A DNA stretch of 31,303 nt from positions 1 through 31,303 of the forward strand of contig DNXO01000145.1 in NCBI GenBank assembly GCA_003506895.1, read 5' to 3'. Positions 7,180 to 15,027 of the stretch are shown piece after piece (the stretch's first letter is position 1; the number at the start of each line of letters is the position of its first letter). Source of the stretch: Acetobacteraceae bacterium. Lineage in GTDB: Bacteria > Pseudomonadota > Alphaproteobacteria > Acetobacterales > Acetobacteraceae. Made by a program: the position numbers and the translations under genes. A model generated the notes under the pieces. The model had not been told where the DNA came from, searched no databases, and saw nothing but the letters and a program-made list of their open reading frames with translations.

Positions 7180-7500
7180 GTGGTGGAACCAGCCAGAAAC
7201 ATGCGTCGGCTGCTGCGAGGTCCACACAACGGAACTGCCGCTTGTGTTGGTGTCCGTCGTGTAATTCACCGCGAACGTCGCGCTACCGTAAACATTTCCT
7301 TCCGTTGAGTTCGGCGGGAGGAATGGTGATTCGTAGATGGGCGTGGTCGTGTTGGATACGGTTTGGCCGTTGCACGTTACGCCATCGACGTTGATGATAA
7401 ACCGCGCATCCTCGCCCACAGCCTGATCCTCAACCGGCCGCCGGCCGGCAGGGAACCTGCGACGACAGGTTTGGCGGTTCCGGCCCCGCGCCCAGACCAC
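7171..7500 (-). CDS. small hypothetical protein, possible carbohydrate-binding-like fold
   Basis: The C-terminal 80 residues (from about EDARFIINVDGV) look like real protein: a beta-rich, Asn/Thr/Ser-rich stretch (VSNTTTPIYESPF, GSATFAVNYTTDTNTSG) ending WFHHHG. The ARFIINVDG opening resembles the first strand of calcium-dependent carbohydrate-binding domains, but this is a weak pattern match. The first 28 residues are Arg-rich and look like non-coding reading, so the start (GTG at 7500 after AAAGAG) is doubtful. The gene could be a decayed fragment of a longer protein. It follows the small gene at 7528-7977 on the same strand. Confidence 0.4.
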   Translation of the reverse strand: MVWARGRNRQTCRRRFPAGRRPVEDQAVGEDARFIINVDGVTCNGQTVSNTTTPIYESPFLPPNSTEGNVYGSATFAVNYTTDTNTSGSSVVWTSQQPTHVSGWFHHHG

Positions 7501-7527
7501 AATTCTCTTTTTAGCCAGGCGATGTCG

Positions 7528-7977
7528 TCACTGAGTGTATTGCCGAGCGCGGGCAATGGCCTCGTCGAACGCGGAAATCACCTGACGGTGGCTGGAGTTA
7601 TCGTTCATGCTCTCGATGTCGTTGAAGCCGCGGCTCATGGCGACCGACAGCAGAATGGTGTTCGCGCCGGTCTGCGGGCCGTGCAGGTTCATCAGGCGGG
7701 CCGCGCCACGCAACGCGCCCACGGCGCACCGGCGGCCGTCCCTGGTTTCATAACGTCTCTGAACCCAATCCTTCCGGTCCTCGATCAGCGCTCGGCCGAT
7801 CGTCAACACCTGAAGTGTCACGGCATCGGGTTGACTGGCCGGGACCGGGGTGAACGCATGGAGCGGGAAAGATTTCGCGACGGGCGGCGCACCAAAGACG
7901 AGATGCGACAGGCGCGTCAGAACGGGAATCTTGGCGGTGGTGGGGGCGGAAACAAAGTTAAGGCCATCAAACGGCAT
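7528..7977 (-). CDS. hypothetical protein, DUF6197-like
   Basis: 149 residues. The start is set at the ATG at 7977 because GGAGG lies five bases upstream; a longer frame to 8046 lacks such a site. The middle has ALIEDRKDWVQRRYETRDG followed by RRCAVGALRGAARL, a Trp-Gly-Cys-Ala-x-Gly-Ala pattern that reminds me of the uncharacterised DUF6197 family. No signal peptide or membrane segment is visible, so it is probably cytosolic. The function is unknown. It lies downstream of chvG on the same strand but beyond a strong hairpin, so it is probably a separate transcription unit. Confidence 0.65.
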   Translation of the reverse strand: MPFDGLNFVSAPTTAKIPVLTRLSHLVFGAPPVAKSFPLHAFTPVPASQPDAVTLQVLTIGRALIEDRKDWVQRRYETRDGRRCAVGALRGAARLMNLHGPQTGANTILLSVAMSRGFNDIESMNDNSSHRQVISAFDEAIARARQYTQ

Positions 7978-8096
7978 GTCAGCCTCCGACGGGTTTTGGG
8001 TGCCGGACACTAAACCACGTTTTGGGCTGGTTTGTTCGCTCCGCACGATAAGTTAACTGGCGGATAGTCTCTGGGAGAACTTTGTGGCGATCACAA

Positions 8097-8131
8097 ATCG
8101 TTTGACCGGGCTTTTCGCCAAGTCAAACGAT
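8097..8131 (-). terminator. strong hairpin at the 3' end of chvG
   Basis: A perfect ten-base inverted repeat, ATCGTTTGAC ... GTCAAACGAT, encloses a 15-base loop that itself pairs GGC with GCC. The right arm overlaps the chvG stop codon and last codons. On the chvG strand only ATTTGTG follows, so the T-run is poor, but the stem is strong enough to end the chvI-chvG message or protect its 3' end. Confidence 0.6.
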
Positions 8132-9799
8132 CGGCAGCCGTACAATAAACCGTGCGCCCAGCACGTGTCCGGTGCCGTCACGGCGGTTCTCGGCGGAGAT
8201 CTGGCCGTTCAGGGCCTCGACGATCTGGCGACTGATCGACAGACCCAGACCGGAATGCTGCCCAAAGCTCTCATTCTGGGGCCGCTCGGAGTAGAACCGG
8301 TCGAAAATGTGCTCCAAATTCGCGTCCGGAATGCCGGGGCCTTCGTCCTCCACACACAATTCCGCGATGCCGCCGGCGTCGCGCAGCCTGACGGTGATGC
8401 GGCCGCGCGGCGGGCTGAACGATTGGGCGTTGCCGATAAGATTGCGCAGCACCTGGACCAGCCGATCCTCGACGGCCCAGACCTTCAACCCATTCGGCGG
8501 CGCGACGACTTCCAGCTTCGGGTCGTTGTCCTCGTCGCGCGTGGCTTCATCGAGTTCCTGCAAGGTGCGCAGGATCGGCACCACATCGACCGGCTGGGCG
8601 GTGACGCGTGAGAGTTCCGCATCCAGCCGCGACGCGTCGGAGACATCGCTGATCAGCCGGTCCAGCCGCACCACATCCTGCGCGATAATCGTCAGAAGCT
8701 GCCGCTGGCGGCTCGGGTCTTCGATCCGCCGGAGAGTCTCGATCGCGCTGCGGATCGAGGAGAGCGGGTTCTTGATCTCGTGGGCCACGTCGGCGGCGAA
8801 ACGCTCGGTCGCGTCCATCCGCGCCCACAATGCCGCCGATGAATCGGCAAGGGCCGAGGCCAGGGCGCCGACTTCGTCTTTTCGCCGCAGCAGCGCCGGT
8901 GGCACACTGCCGGACCGGCCCCGGCCTTCGCGCATGTCGGCGGCCGCCTCGGCCAGACGCAGGATCGGGCGTGCGATGGTCAGCGACATATACCAGGACA
9001 GCAGCACCGTCAGCGCCAGGGCCAGGCCAAACAAAGCCAGGATCGACATGCGAACGGTGAACAGACTCTCGTCCACTTCCCGGGCTTCGCGAGTCAGGGA
9101 GATGATGCCAACGGTGTGCTTGTCGCGCTCGACCGGCACCGCGACGGTCACCAGCAGACGGTTGTCACGGGTGCGGCGGATATAGGGCGCGGTTTCATTG
9201 CTGTTGCCGGCGCTGTTGAGGCGTAGTTCCTCCTTCACGTCGGGTTGCCAGTCGGCGCCCCCGGCAGAGGGCGTCAAATCGACCAGCGTGGTCGGCGCCT
9301 GGTGCGGTAGCAGCGCCAGGACTCGATCGTAGAACCAGCCGATCATGCCAAGAATGGGGCCGTGGTCCAACGGTGGTGGCAGGGGGTCCGTGGTGATCGT
9401 GCCGCCGGGGCCCTGGCGGGTACGGGAATTCGCCAGCAGCGTTCCATCCGGCGCGTAAAGACGGGCCTGGGCGTCGGGTGTCGGTTCGGTCAGACGGCGG
9501 AGCAGGGAGGCCGCGACCTCCGACACCAGTTTCGGGTTGTCCGGATCGGTGGTACGGACGGCGCTTTCGGCCAGGGCCCCGGCGAAAACCCGTGCCTGCT
9601 CCCGCAGGGCGGTGACCTGGGCTTCCAGCAGGCCGTTCTGGTATTGGTCGAGGTACAACAACGCCACCACCAGCAATGCCAGCGGCAGCGCGTTGACCAG
9701 CAGAATCCGGCGCAGCAACGGCGAGACCCAACGCTGGCGAAAGTGCGAGGTCGGCGCGGTGGACCGCGTCAGCCCGGAGAACACGGCCCCGTCCGGCAA
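8123..9799 (-). CDS. chvG: sensor histidine kinase, ChvG/ExoS family
   Basis: 558 residues with the ChvG architecture: first membrane helix about 32-50, a periplasmic sensing domain about 51-248, second membrane helix about 251-275, HAMP about 276-330, and a HisKA box FAADVAHEIKNPLSSIR with phospho-acceptor His340. The ATP domain has N-box NLIGNAQSFSP (453-463), G1 DEGPGIPD (485-492) and G2 SGLGLSIS (516-523). The start is a TTG at 9799, touching the chvI stop (TGA-TTG), so the pair is translationally coupled; an internal GTG at 9784 is an alternative. ChvG kinases sense acid or envelope conditions and control envelope, motility and host-association genes in alphaproteobacteria. The usual downstream hprK/PTS genes are absent here. 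Confidence 0.9.
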   Translation of the reverse strand: MPDGAVFSGLTRSTAPTSHFRQRWVSPLLRRILLVNALPLALLVVALLYLDQYQNGLLEAQVTALREQARVFAGALAESAVRTTDPDNPKLVSEVAASLLRRLTEPTPDAQARLYAPDGTLLANSRTRQGPGGTITTDPLPPPLDHGPILGMIGWFYDRVLALLPHQAPTTLVDLTPSAGGADWQPDVKEELRLNSAGNSNETAPYIRRTRDNRLLVTVAVPVERDKHTVGIISLTREAREVDESLFTVRMSILALFGLALALTVLLSWYMSLTIARPILRLAEAAADMREGRGRSGSVPPALLRRKDEVGALASALADSSAALWARMDATERFAADVAHEIKNPLSSIRSAIETLRRIEDPSRQRQLLTIIAQDVVRLDRLISDVSDASRLDAELSRVTAQPVDVVPILRTLQELDEATRDEDNDPKLEVVAPPNGLKVWAVEDRLVQVLRNLIGNAQSFSPPRGRITVRLRDAGGIAELCVEDEGPGIPDANLEHIFDRFYSERPQNESFGQHSGLGLSISRQIVEALNGQISAENRRDGTGHVLGARFIVRLPIV

Positions 9800-10501
9800 T
9801 CACTGCTCCTTGTAGCGGTAGCCGATGCCATACAGGGTTTCGATCTGGTTGAATTCCTCTGTTCCGACGCGGAACTTCTTGCGGATGCGCTTCACATGGC
9901 TGTCGATGGTGCGGTCATCGACGTAGATGTTCTCGCCATATGCGGCATCGATCAGTTGGTCGCGGCTTTTCACCATGCCGGGGCGGACGGCGAGCGCCTT
10001 GACCAGCAGGAATTCGGTGACCGTCAGTTGGATGTCGTGACCCTTCCAGATGCACTGGTGTTTGGTTTCATCCAGCACCAAATCGCCGCGGGTCATCACT
10101 CCACCGGGCGCGGTGCCCGACCCTTCGGCCTTGCCAGCCTCGTTGCGGCGGAGCAGGGCACGAATCCGCTCCAGCAGCAGGCGTTGGCTGAACGGCTTGG
10201 TGATATAGTCGTCGGCGCCGAGGCGCAGGCCCATCAGCTCATCGACTTCCTCATCCTTGGATGTGAGGAAAATGACCGGCATCGAACTGCGCTGACGCAG
10301 CCGCTGCAGCAGTTCCATCCCGTCCATACGGGGCATCTTGATATCCAGAACCGCGAGATCGACCGGTTTCGCGGTCAGGCCCTGGAGGGCGCTTTCGCCG
10401 TCTGTATAGGTGCGGACGGTGTAACCTTCCTGCTCCAGCGTCATGGAAACGCTGGTGAGGATATTGCGGTCGTCGTCAACGAGGGCGATGGTCTGCTTCA
10501 T
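9800..10501 (-). CDS. chvI: response regulator transcription factor, ChvI family (OmpR class)
   Basis: 233 residues. The receiver domain has the acidic pair in ALVDDDRNIL, phospho-acceptor Asp53 in VLDIKMPRMDG, a switch Thr in FLTSKD and Lys102 in TKPF. The OmpR-type winged helix follows, with LTVTEFLLVKALAVRPG, SRDQLIDAAYG, a recognition region DDRTIDSHVKRIRKKF and GIGYRYKE at the end, which is very close to ChvI. ATG start at 10501. It is phosphorylated by ChvG from the adjoining gene and acts as a DNA-binding regulator. The promoter must lie in the 85 bases shared with the divergent HugZ-like gene. Confidence 0.93.
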   Translation of the reverse strand: MKQTIALVDDDRNILTSVSMTLEQEGYTVRTYTDGESALQGLTAKPVDLAVLDIKMPRMDGMELLQRLRQRSSMPVIFLTSKDEEVDELMGLRLGADDYITKPFSQRLLLERIRALLRRNEAGKAEGSGTAPGGVMTRGDLVLDETKHQCIWKGHDIQLTVTEFLLVKALAVRPGMVKSRDQLIDAAYGENIYVDDRTIDSHVKRIRKKFRVGTEEFNQIETLYGIGYRYKEQ

Positions 10502-10586
10502 CGTGGGTTCCTTGAGCGGCTGTTCGCCAATCTTGCACCATACAGCAAATCATTATGGCGGATTGCGGACGAGGGGTGAACAAAAT

Positions 10587-11294
10587 ATGGCGTCTGATTC
10601 GATTGCTGAAAGTCCGGCCTGGCAGGCGAGGCGTTTGCTGCGGGCGGCGCGTGGCGGTTGTCTGGCCACGAGTGCGAAAGGCCAGCCGTTCGCTTCGTTG
10701 GTGACTCCGGCGTGCATGCCGGACGGATCCCTGCTGATGTTGTTGTCGCGGCTGTCGGAGCATACGCGGCATTTGATGGCCGATCCACGCTGTTCGGTGA
10801 TGGTGAGCGGGGCGCCCGAGACGGTCAATCCGCAGACGACCCCCCGCGTGACGGTGACCGGATTGGCCGAGGTCGTGGAAGACAGGGCGCTGAAGGCACG
10901 GTATTTGGCCGTGCATCCCTATGCGACCTTGTATGCGGATTTCGGGGATTTCGCGACATGGCGGATGGTGCCCCAGGCGGGTGTTCTGGTCGGCGGGTTT
11001 GCCAGGGCATTCCGGTTGAAAGCAGCCGATCTGGCGCCTGATGCTGACGCGATGGCGGCGCTGCTGGCTTCCGAGGAAGGGATTCTGTCACACTGCAACC
11101 GCGACCACGCTGACGCGCTGGCCCTGATTGTCGGGTCGCCCGGCGATTGGCGGATGGTGACGGCCGATGTGGACGGCTTCGATCTGGCGCTGGCGGAGCG
11201 CGTGGTCCGCTTTGCCTGGTCGGCGCCGGTCAACGATGCCGGGGATGTGCGGCGCGAGTTGGTGGAGATGGTTAAAGCGATCAGGCAGGGTTAA
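10587..11294 (+). CDS. HugZ-like PPOX/DUF2470 protein (putative heme-related flavin-fold protein)
   Basis: 235 residues: an N-terminal split-barrel (about 10-150) with AARGGCLATSAKGQPFASLVTPACMPDGSLLMLLSRLSEHTRHL divided over two strands, typical of pyridoxamine-phosphate-oxidase-like proteins, and a C-terminal DUF2470 helix-strand domain beginning EEGILSHCNRDHADAL. This pair of domains is that of HugZ-family heme oxygenases or heme-binding proteins. I chose the ATG at 10587, after GAGGGG about ten bases upstream. The His in HCNRDHAD is in the region that binds heme in relatives. It is divergent from chvI. Its stop TAA and the folB stop share the same TTAA at 11291-11294. The heme role is by family resemblance. 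Confidence 0.82.
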   Translation: MASDSIAESPAWQARRLLRAARGGCLATSAKGQPFASLVTPACMPDGSLLMLLSRLSEHTRHLMADPRCSVMVSGAPETVNPQTTPRVTVTGLAEVVEDRALKARYLAVHPYATLYADFGDFATWRMVPQAGVLVGGFARAFRLKAADLAPDADAMAALLASEEGILSHCNRDHADALALIVGSPGDWRMVTADVDGFDLALAERVVRFAWSAPVNDAGDVRRELVEMVKAIRQG

Positions 11295-11692
11295 CGCCGG
11301 CGCTCGATCTCCACACCCGCCGATACCGCGTCCGCGAAGATGTCCAGCTTCTCCACCCGCACCCGTGCCGATAGCACGCGGACATTGGCCAAACAGCTTG
11401 CGGCGATCCGTTCCGCCAGCGTCTCCACCAGCCGCGTATGCCCGGTGACGACGATCGACCGGGCGCGGTTGGCGATCTTTTCGTAGTCCACAACCCGGGA
11501 AATCTCGTCCGGACCCACCGGGACACCTGCCTGGCCGGTTTCGTCGGCGATGCCCAGATCGATGTTGATCCGCACCCGTTGTCGCGACTCATGCTCGTGC
11601 GGGTAAATGCCGATACTGGCCGTCAGGACCATGTCCCGGACGAAGACGTGCCGTATTCCGGCTTCCGCGTTGGCGATTGTTGGCACCGTCAT
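11291..11692 (-). CDS. folB: dihydroneopterin aldolase
   Basis: 133 residues with FolB features: VFVRDMVLTASIGIYPHEHE near the N-terminus (with the catalytic-region Glu), RVRINIDLGIAD, VDYEKIANRARSIV, LVETLAERIAASCL and VRVEKLDIF with the C-terminal catalytic Lys, then VSAGVEIER. The enzyme cleaves 7,8-dihydroneopterin to hydroxymethyl-dihydropterin and glycolaldehyde in folate synthesis. I chose the ATG at 11692, which overlaps the upstream SDR stop as ATGA and has GAGG just before it. Coupling to an SDR suggests the reductase also acts on a pterin. The stop codon shares TTAA with the convergent HugZ-like gene. Confidence 0.88.
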   Translation of the reverse strand: MTVPTIANAEAGIRHVFVRDMVLTASIGIYPHEHESRQRVRINIDLGIADETGQAGVPVGPDEISRVVDYEKIANRARSIVVTGHTRLVETLAERIAASCLANVRVLSARVRVEKLDIFADAVSAGVEIERRR

Positions 11693-12507
11693 TCCTCGGG
11701 CGCCGGCATCGTCGGCCCCCATTGCAGATGTTGACCGCCATCCAGCGCGATCATTTGGCCGGTCATCGCGGGTAGGCTCAGAATTGCGATCGCCGCCCTG
11801 GCGACTTCGTTAGGGCCGGTGCCGTGGCCCAGGGGCACGGACGATGATTGCCGCGCGAACTGCGCCTCGCTCTGGCGGGGGCTTGGCATCGCCGGACCCG
11901 GGCCGATGGCGTTGACGCGAACCCGAGGGGCGAGCGCCAGGGCCATGGACTGTGTCAACGCCCAAAGACCGGCCTTGGAAACGGTGTAGGAAACAAAATG
12001 CGGTGTCAGCGACCAGACGCGTTGATCAAGCATGTTGATGACGACACCGTCCGCGGTTGCCGGCAGCGCCTTGGCGAAAGTCTGCATCAGCACGAACGGC
12101 GCGCGGAGGTTCGGCCCCATATGCGCGTCCCAGGATTCGCGCGTGGCGTCGTGGACCTCATCGCGTTCGAACACCGAGGCGTTGTTGACCAGCACGCCGA
12201 TCGGCCCAAGGCCATCGGTGGCGGCGCCGATCAGGCCGGAGACCTGGGCCTCGTCAGTGAGATCAGCCGGTAGAACGATCGCGCGTTGGCCGAGCGCGAG
12301 TATGTCGGCGCGGGTCGCTTCGGCGTCTTCGACCGATGTGCCGCGGTGGATGGCGATGTCAAACCCATGCCGCGCCAGTTCCAGCGCGATCGCACGGCCG
12401 AGACGGCGGGCGCCCCCGGTCACGAGCGCGGCTCTGGGTATCGAGCTGGGAACGAACATCGGCATGGGTTGCGTGGTAGTCTGCGTCGGACTGCCCGTAA
12501 ACCCCAT
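11689..12507 (-). CDS. SDR-family oxidoreductase, possible pteridine/dihydromonapterin reductase
   Basis: A short-chain dehydrogenase of up to 272 residues. It has the nucleotide motif ALVTGGARRLGRAIA, where TGxxxRLG resembles FolM/PTR1-type pteridine reductases, then LPADLTDE, LVNNASVFE (NNAS), the catalytic YTVSK, NAIGPGPAM and a C-terminal GQMIALDGGQHL. The start is uncertain: ATG at 12507 is the longest, but 12465 or 12459 would give a more usual N-terminus, and none has a clear ribosome binding site. It overlaps folB by ATGA, so a role in pterin reduction or recycling is a reasonable inference; a different substrate cannot be excluded. Confidence 0.85.
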   Translation of the reverse strand: MGFTGSPTQTTTQPMPMFVPSSIPRAALVTGGARRLGRAIALELARHGFDIAIHRGTSVEDAEATRADILALGQRAIVLPADLTDEAQVSGLIGAATDGLGPIGVLVNNASVFERDEVHDATRESWDAHMGPNLRAPFVLMQTFAKALPATADGVVINMLDQRVWSLTPHFVSYTVSKAGLWALTQSMALALAPRVRVNAIGPGPAMPSPRQSEAQFARQSSSVPLGHGTGPNEVARAAIAILSLPAMTGQMIALDGGQHLQWGPTMPAPEE

Positions 12508-12594
12508 CGTTGCAGGGGTATCGAGTTAAGGTTGCGAACCCATCAAGAAAACCGGGTCACCATGGCGGGCGGTCACCGGCTGGTGTGGAACTCG

Positions 12595-14079
12595 CTAGAC
12601 CCGAGGCCGCCGCCGAACGTCCGCGCGCACATGCCGGAAGTTCAGCACCGCCGGATCGGCGACGACCGGCCCTGGCGCGATCGCCACGATCACCTGCTCC
12701 GCCATCGGTCCGAAATCCGCTCGGAAGTGAACCGACGACTTCAGCGCAATAATCGGGCAGTCGGCCGGTTCGATGCCGACATGCCGCAGGATCGCCTGGT
12801 CCAGCGCCTGCATTTTGCGCGAGGCGATCATCACCCGCACGCCAGCGACATCCACCAGCACCGTATCGCCGAGGTTGCCGGGGTTTCCCGCGCCCATCGG
12901 GCCGGTCAGCGTGAACACCCCATCGGTGATCTTCTCGACCCGCGCGGAGCAGGAGAACGGCATCCCATCCGATTTTCCGCCCAAGGACAGTTCGACCGTC
13001 GCGCCCTCACCGGCCGCAACGCAGACCGATACGCTCTCCGCGTCATTGATCAGGCAAACGACGGCGCCTTTCGCACCTTGCCGCACCAGTTCGGACAACA
13101 GTTCAGTCGTGTCCCCATGGCCGCCACCGCCCGGGTTATCCTGGGTGTCGGCCAGCACCACCGGCCGCCGAGCGCCTGACGACAAGCGCTTGGCTTCCGC
13201 GACCGCCTCGGCGGAAGGCAGCGTGTCCTGCACGAACGCCGATTCCTGTGTGTTCACGAACGCCAGCAGCGCATCCGCGGCGGCGTCCGCTTGTGCTTGG
13301 GTCTCGGCGAATGCCGCGACGGCAGGGCCGCATCCGGGAAAGTCCGCGTATGGAAACCCGAAGCAGAACGCCAATTCCACGGACTTTAACCGTTCCGCCA
13401 GTCCGGCCCGTTCGGTCATCACCGTTTGCATCGGGGGCATCAGCGTGCACTGGCTGCCGATCGGGATCCAGAAGTCCAGCGGCCGGAAGGCTCGCGCCCA
13501 GGGGCGGCCGCGCTTGATGCGGTCCAGCAACAGCCGCATCGCCTGGGCACCGGCTCCTTTCATGTCCACATGCGGATAGGTGCGGAATGGCACGACGGCA
13601 TCCGCCAGCCGCATCATCGTTGCGGTCAGGTTAGCATGAGGGTCGAGGCTAATAGTCAGCGGCAAGTCCGGACCGACAATCGCGCGCACCCGGCGCAACA
13701 ACTCACTTTCCGCATCGGGGAAACTGTTCACGACGGCGGCCCCGTGCAGATCCAGATAGACGCCGTCCAGCGGCGCTTCGTCCAGCGCCTGGGACAATGG
13801 CGCACAGATTCGGGCGGCGATCCGCTCGAACGCTTCGTCTTCCACCGGACCCGCCGGATTGGCGAAACACCAGGCCAACGGCACCATCTCGACGGCCGCT
13901 TCCTCCGCGACCCCGATCGCGCCCGCCAGAGGCACGGATCGCGGCCGGATGGCGTCGATCAATCCCGGTCCGGCGGTGAAGGGCGGCAATCCGCCTGGTT
14001 GCAGGAAATCCGCATAGGTCGTGGGTCGCGGCGCGAACGAATGGCTTTCGTGAAGGAAGCCGCCGACCGCGATCCTCAT
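12595..14079 (-). CDS. M81 family metallopeptidase (MlrC-like)
   Basis: 494 residues, full length for MlrC/M81 proteins (named after microcystinase C, a linear-peptide hydrolase). The N-terminal domain has GGFLHESHSFAPRPTTYADF, then VYLDLHGAAV, SLDPHANLT and FRTYPHVDMK, which carry the conserved Asp/His residues expected to bind metal. The C-terminal MlrC domain starts about residue 310 with VVLADTQDNPGGGGHGDTT and includes GAGNPGNLGDTV and SSVHFRADF. The ATG at 14079 overlaps the upstream dehydrogenase stop as ATGA. It is the last gene of an operon with two hydroxyacid dehydrogenases, which suggests a catabolic role on a peptide-like or amide substrate rather than toxin removal; the real substrate is unknown. 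Confidence 0.9.
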   Translation of the reverse strand: MRIAVGGFLHESHSFAPRPTTYADFLQPGGLPPFTAGPGLIDAIRPRSVPLAGAIGVAEEAAVEMVPLAWCFANPAGPVEDEAFERIAARICAPLSQALDEAPLDGVYLDLHGAAVVNSFPDAESELLRRVRAIVGPDLPLTISLDPHANLTATMMRLADAVVPFRTYPHVDMKGAGAQAMRLLLDRIKRGRPWARAFRPLDFWIPIGSQCTLMPPMQTVMTERAGLAERLKSVELAFCFGFPYADFPGCGPAVAAFAETQAQADAAADALLAFVNTQESAFVQDTLPSAEAVAEAKRLSSGARRPVVLADTQDNPGGGGHGDTTELLSELVRQGAKGAVVCLINDAESVSVCVAAGEGATVELSLGGKSDGMPFSCSARVEKITDGVFTLTGPMGAGNPGNLGDTVLVDVAGVRVMIASRKMQALDQAILRHVGIEPADCPIIALKSSVHFRADFGPMAEQVIVAIAPGPVVADPAVLNFRHVRADVRRRPRV

Positions 14080-15026
14080 GCCACGAGGTTCCTTGGCGTC
14101 TCCCCCGACAGCAAGGCGCTGATCCCGGACAGAACGATCCGACCCATCGCATCGCGCGTTTCGGTCGTGGCACTGCCCAGGTGAGGCAGCAGCACGACGT
14201 TTTCCAGCGACATGTATTCGGGGTTCAGCCTCGGCTCGCCGTTGTAAACATCCAGTCCAGCAGAGGCGATGTGCCCGCTACGCAGCGCGGCGATCAGCGC
14301 CGCATCGTCCACCAGGGTTCCGCGCGCGGCGTTTACCACCACCGCGCCTTGCGGCAGCTTCGCGATCCGTTCGTTATTCAGCCAGTGTCGCGTGCCCTCG
14401 CCACCCGGCGCGTTCAGCGACAACACTTGGCAAACCGGCAGGAAGCTATCGTCGTTGTCGTGGAAGATCGCCCCTTGCTCCAGGTCCGGCGGCAGACGCG
14501 TCATGTCGCGGTAGTGGATTTCCATGTTGAAGCCGCGCGCCATCCGGGCGATCTCCCGCCCGATGCGGCCCATGCCGAAGATGCCAAGCCGGCGGTCGGA
14601 AACCTGGGTGCCCAACAACTGAGTCGGCGCCCACCCCGCCCATTGGCCCGAGCGGACCAACCGCTCACCTTCACCAGCCCGGCGAGCGGCCGCCATGATC
14701 AGCAGCATGGCGCATTCGGCGGTCGCGACACTCAACACGTCGGGCGTGTTGCAGACCTTGATGCCGCGTGCCTTGGCCGCCGCGACATCGATATGATCGT
14801 AGCCGACGCTGAACGTGCCGATGACTTTCACCGATGCGGGCAGGGCGGCGATCGTTGCGGCGTCCAGCGAATCGCCCGGACAGCACAGCACCGCATCGGC
14901 GCCATTCGCCTTCGCCGCCAGATCGGTAATCGCCACGTCCGATGGCGTCAGTCTCGCGTCGAAATCCTTGGCGGCCAGTGCTTCGATCGGGGCGGGCAGG
15001 CGGCGTGTAACGAACAGAACGGGCAT
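14076..15026 (-). CDS. D-2-hydroxyacid dehydrogenase (glyoxylate/hydroxypyruvate reductase-like), copy 2
   Basis: 316 residues. FSVGYDHIDVAAAKARGI is the typical hinge segment, the Rossmann motif is GIFGMGRIGREIA (GxGxxG), and the catalytic triad is visible as Arg in NAARGTLVDD, Glu in YNGEP and His in LLPHLGSA. It reduces or oxidises 2-keto/2-hydroxy acids with NAD(P)H. The start is the ATG at 15026, one base after the stop of the upstream paralogue, with GGAGA ten bases upstream. It overlaps the M81 gene by ATGA. It is clearly homologous along its whole length to the neighbour at 15028, so the pair came from a tandem duplication and may handle different acids. Confidence 0.92.
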   Translation of the reverse strand: MPVLFVTRRLPAPIEALAAKDFDARLTPSDVAITDLAAKANGADAVLCCPGDSLDAATIAALPASVKVIGTFSVGYDHIDVAAAKARGIKVCNTPDVLSVATAECAMLLIMAAARRAGEGERLVRSGQWAGWAPTQLLGTQVSDRRLGIFGMGRIGREIARMARGFNMEIHYRDMTRLPPDLEQGAIFHDNDDSFLPVCQVLSLNAPGGEGTRHWLNNERIAKLPQGAVVVNAARGTLVDDAALIAALRSGHIASAGLDVYNGEPRLNPEYMSLENVVLLPHLGSATTETRDAMGRIVLSGISALLSGETPRNLVA

Positions 15027-15027
15027 G

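Noticed and set aside
7441..7475. Possible tRNA-like T-arm (GCAGG-TTC-CCTGC on the minus strand)
   Set aside because: The loop is three bases, no acceptor stem or anticodon arm could be built around it.
9362..10579. A 405-codon plus-strand frame opposite chvG/chvI
   Set aside because: It is an antisense shadow; the reverse strand carries unmistakable kinase and regulator motifs.
12538..12575. Repeated GGTCACC motif in the SDR/M81 gap
   Set aside because: Two short direct repeats only, no palindrome or known regulator consensus; easily chance in GC-rich DNA.
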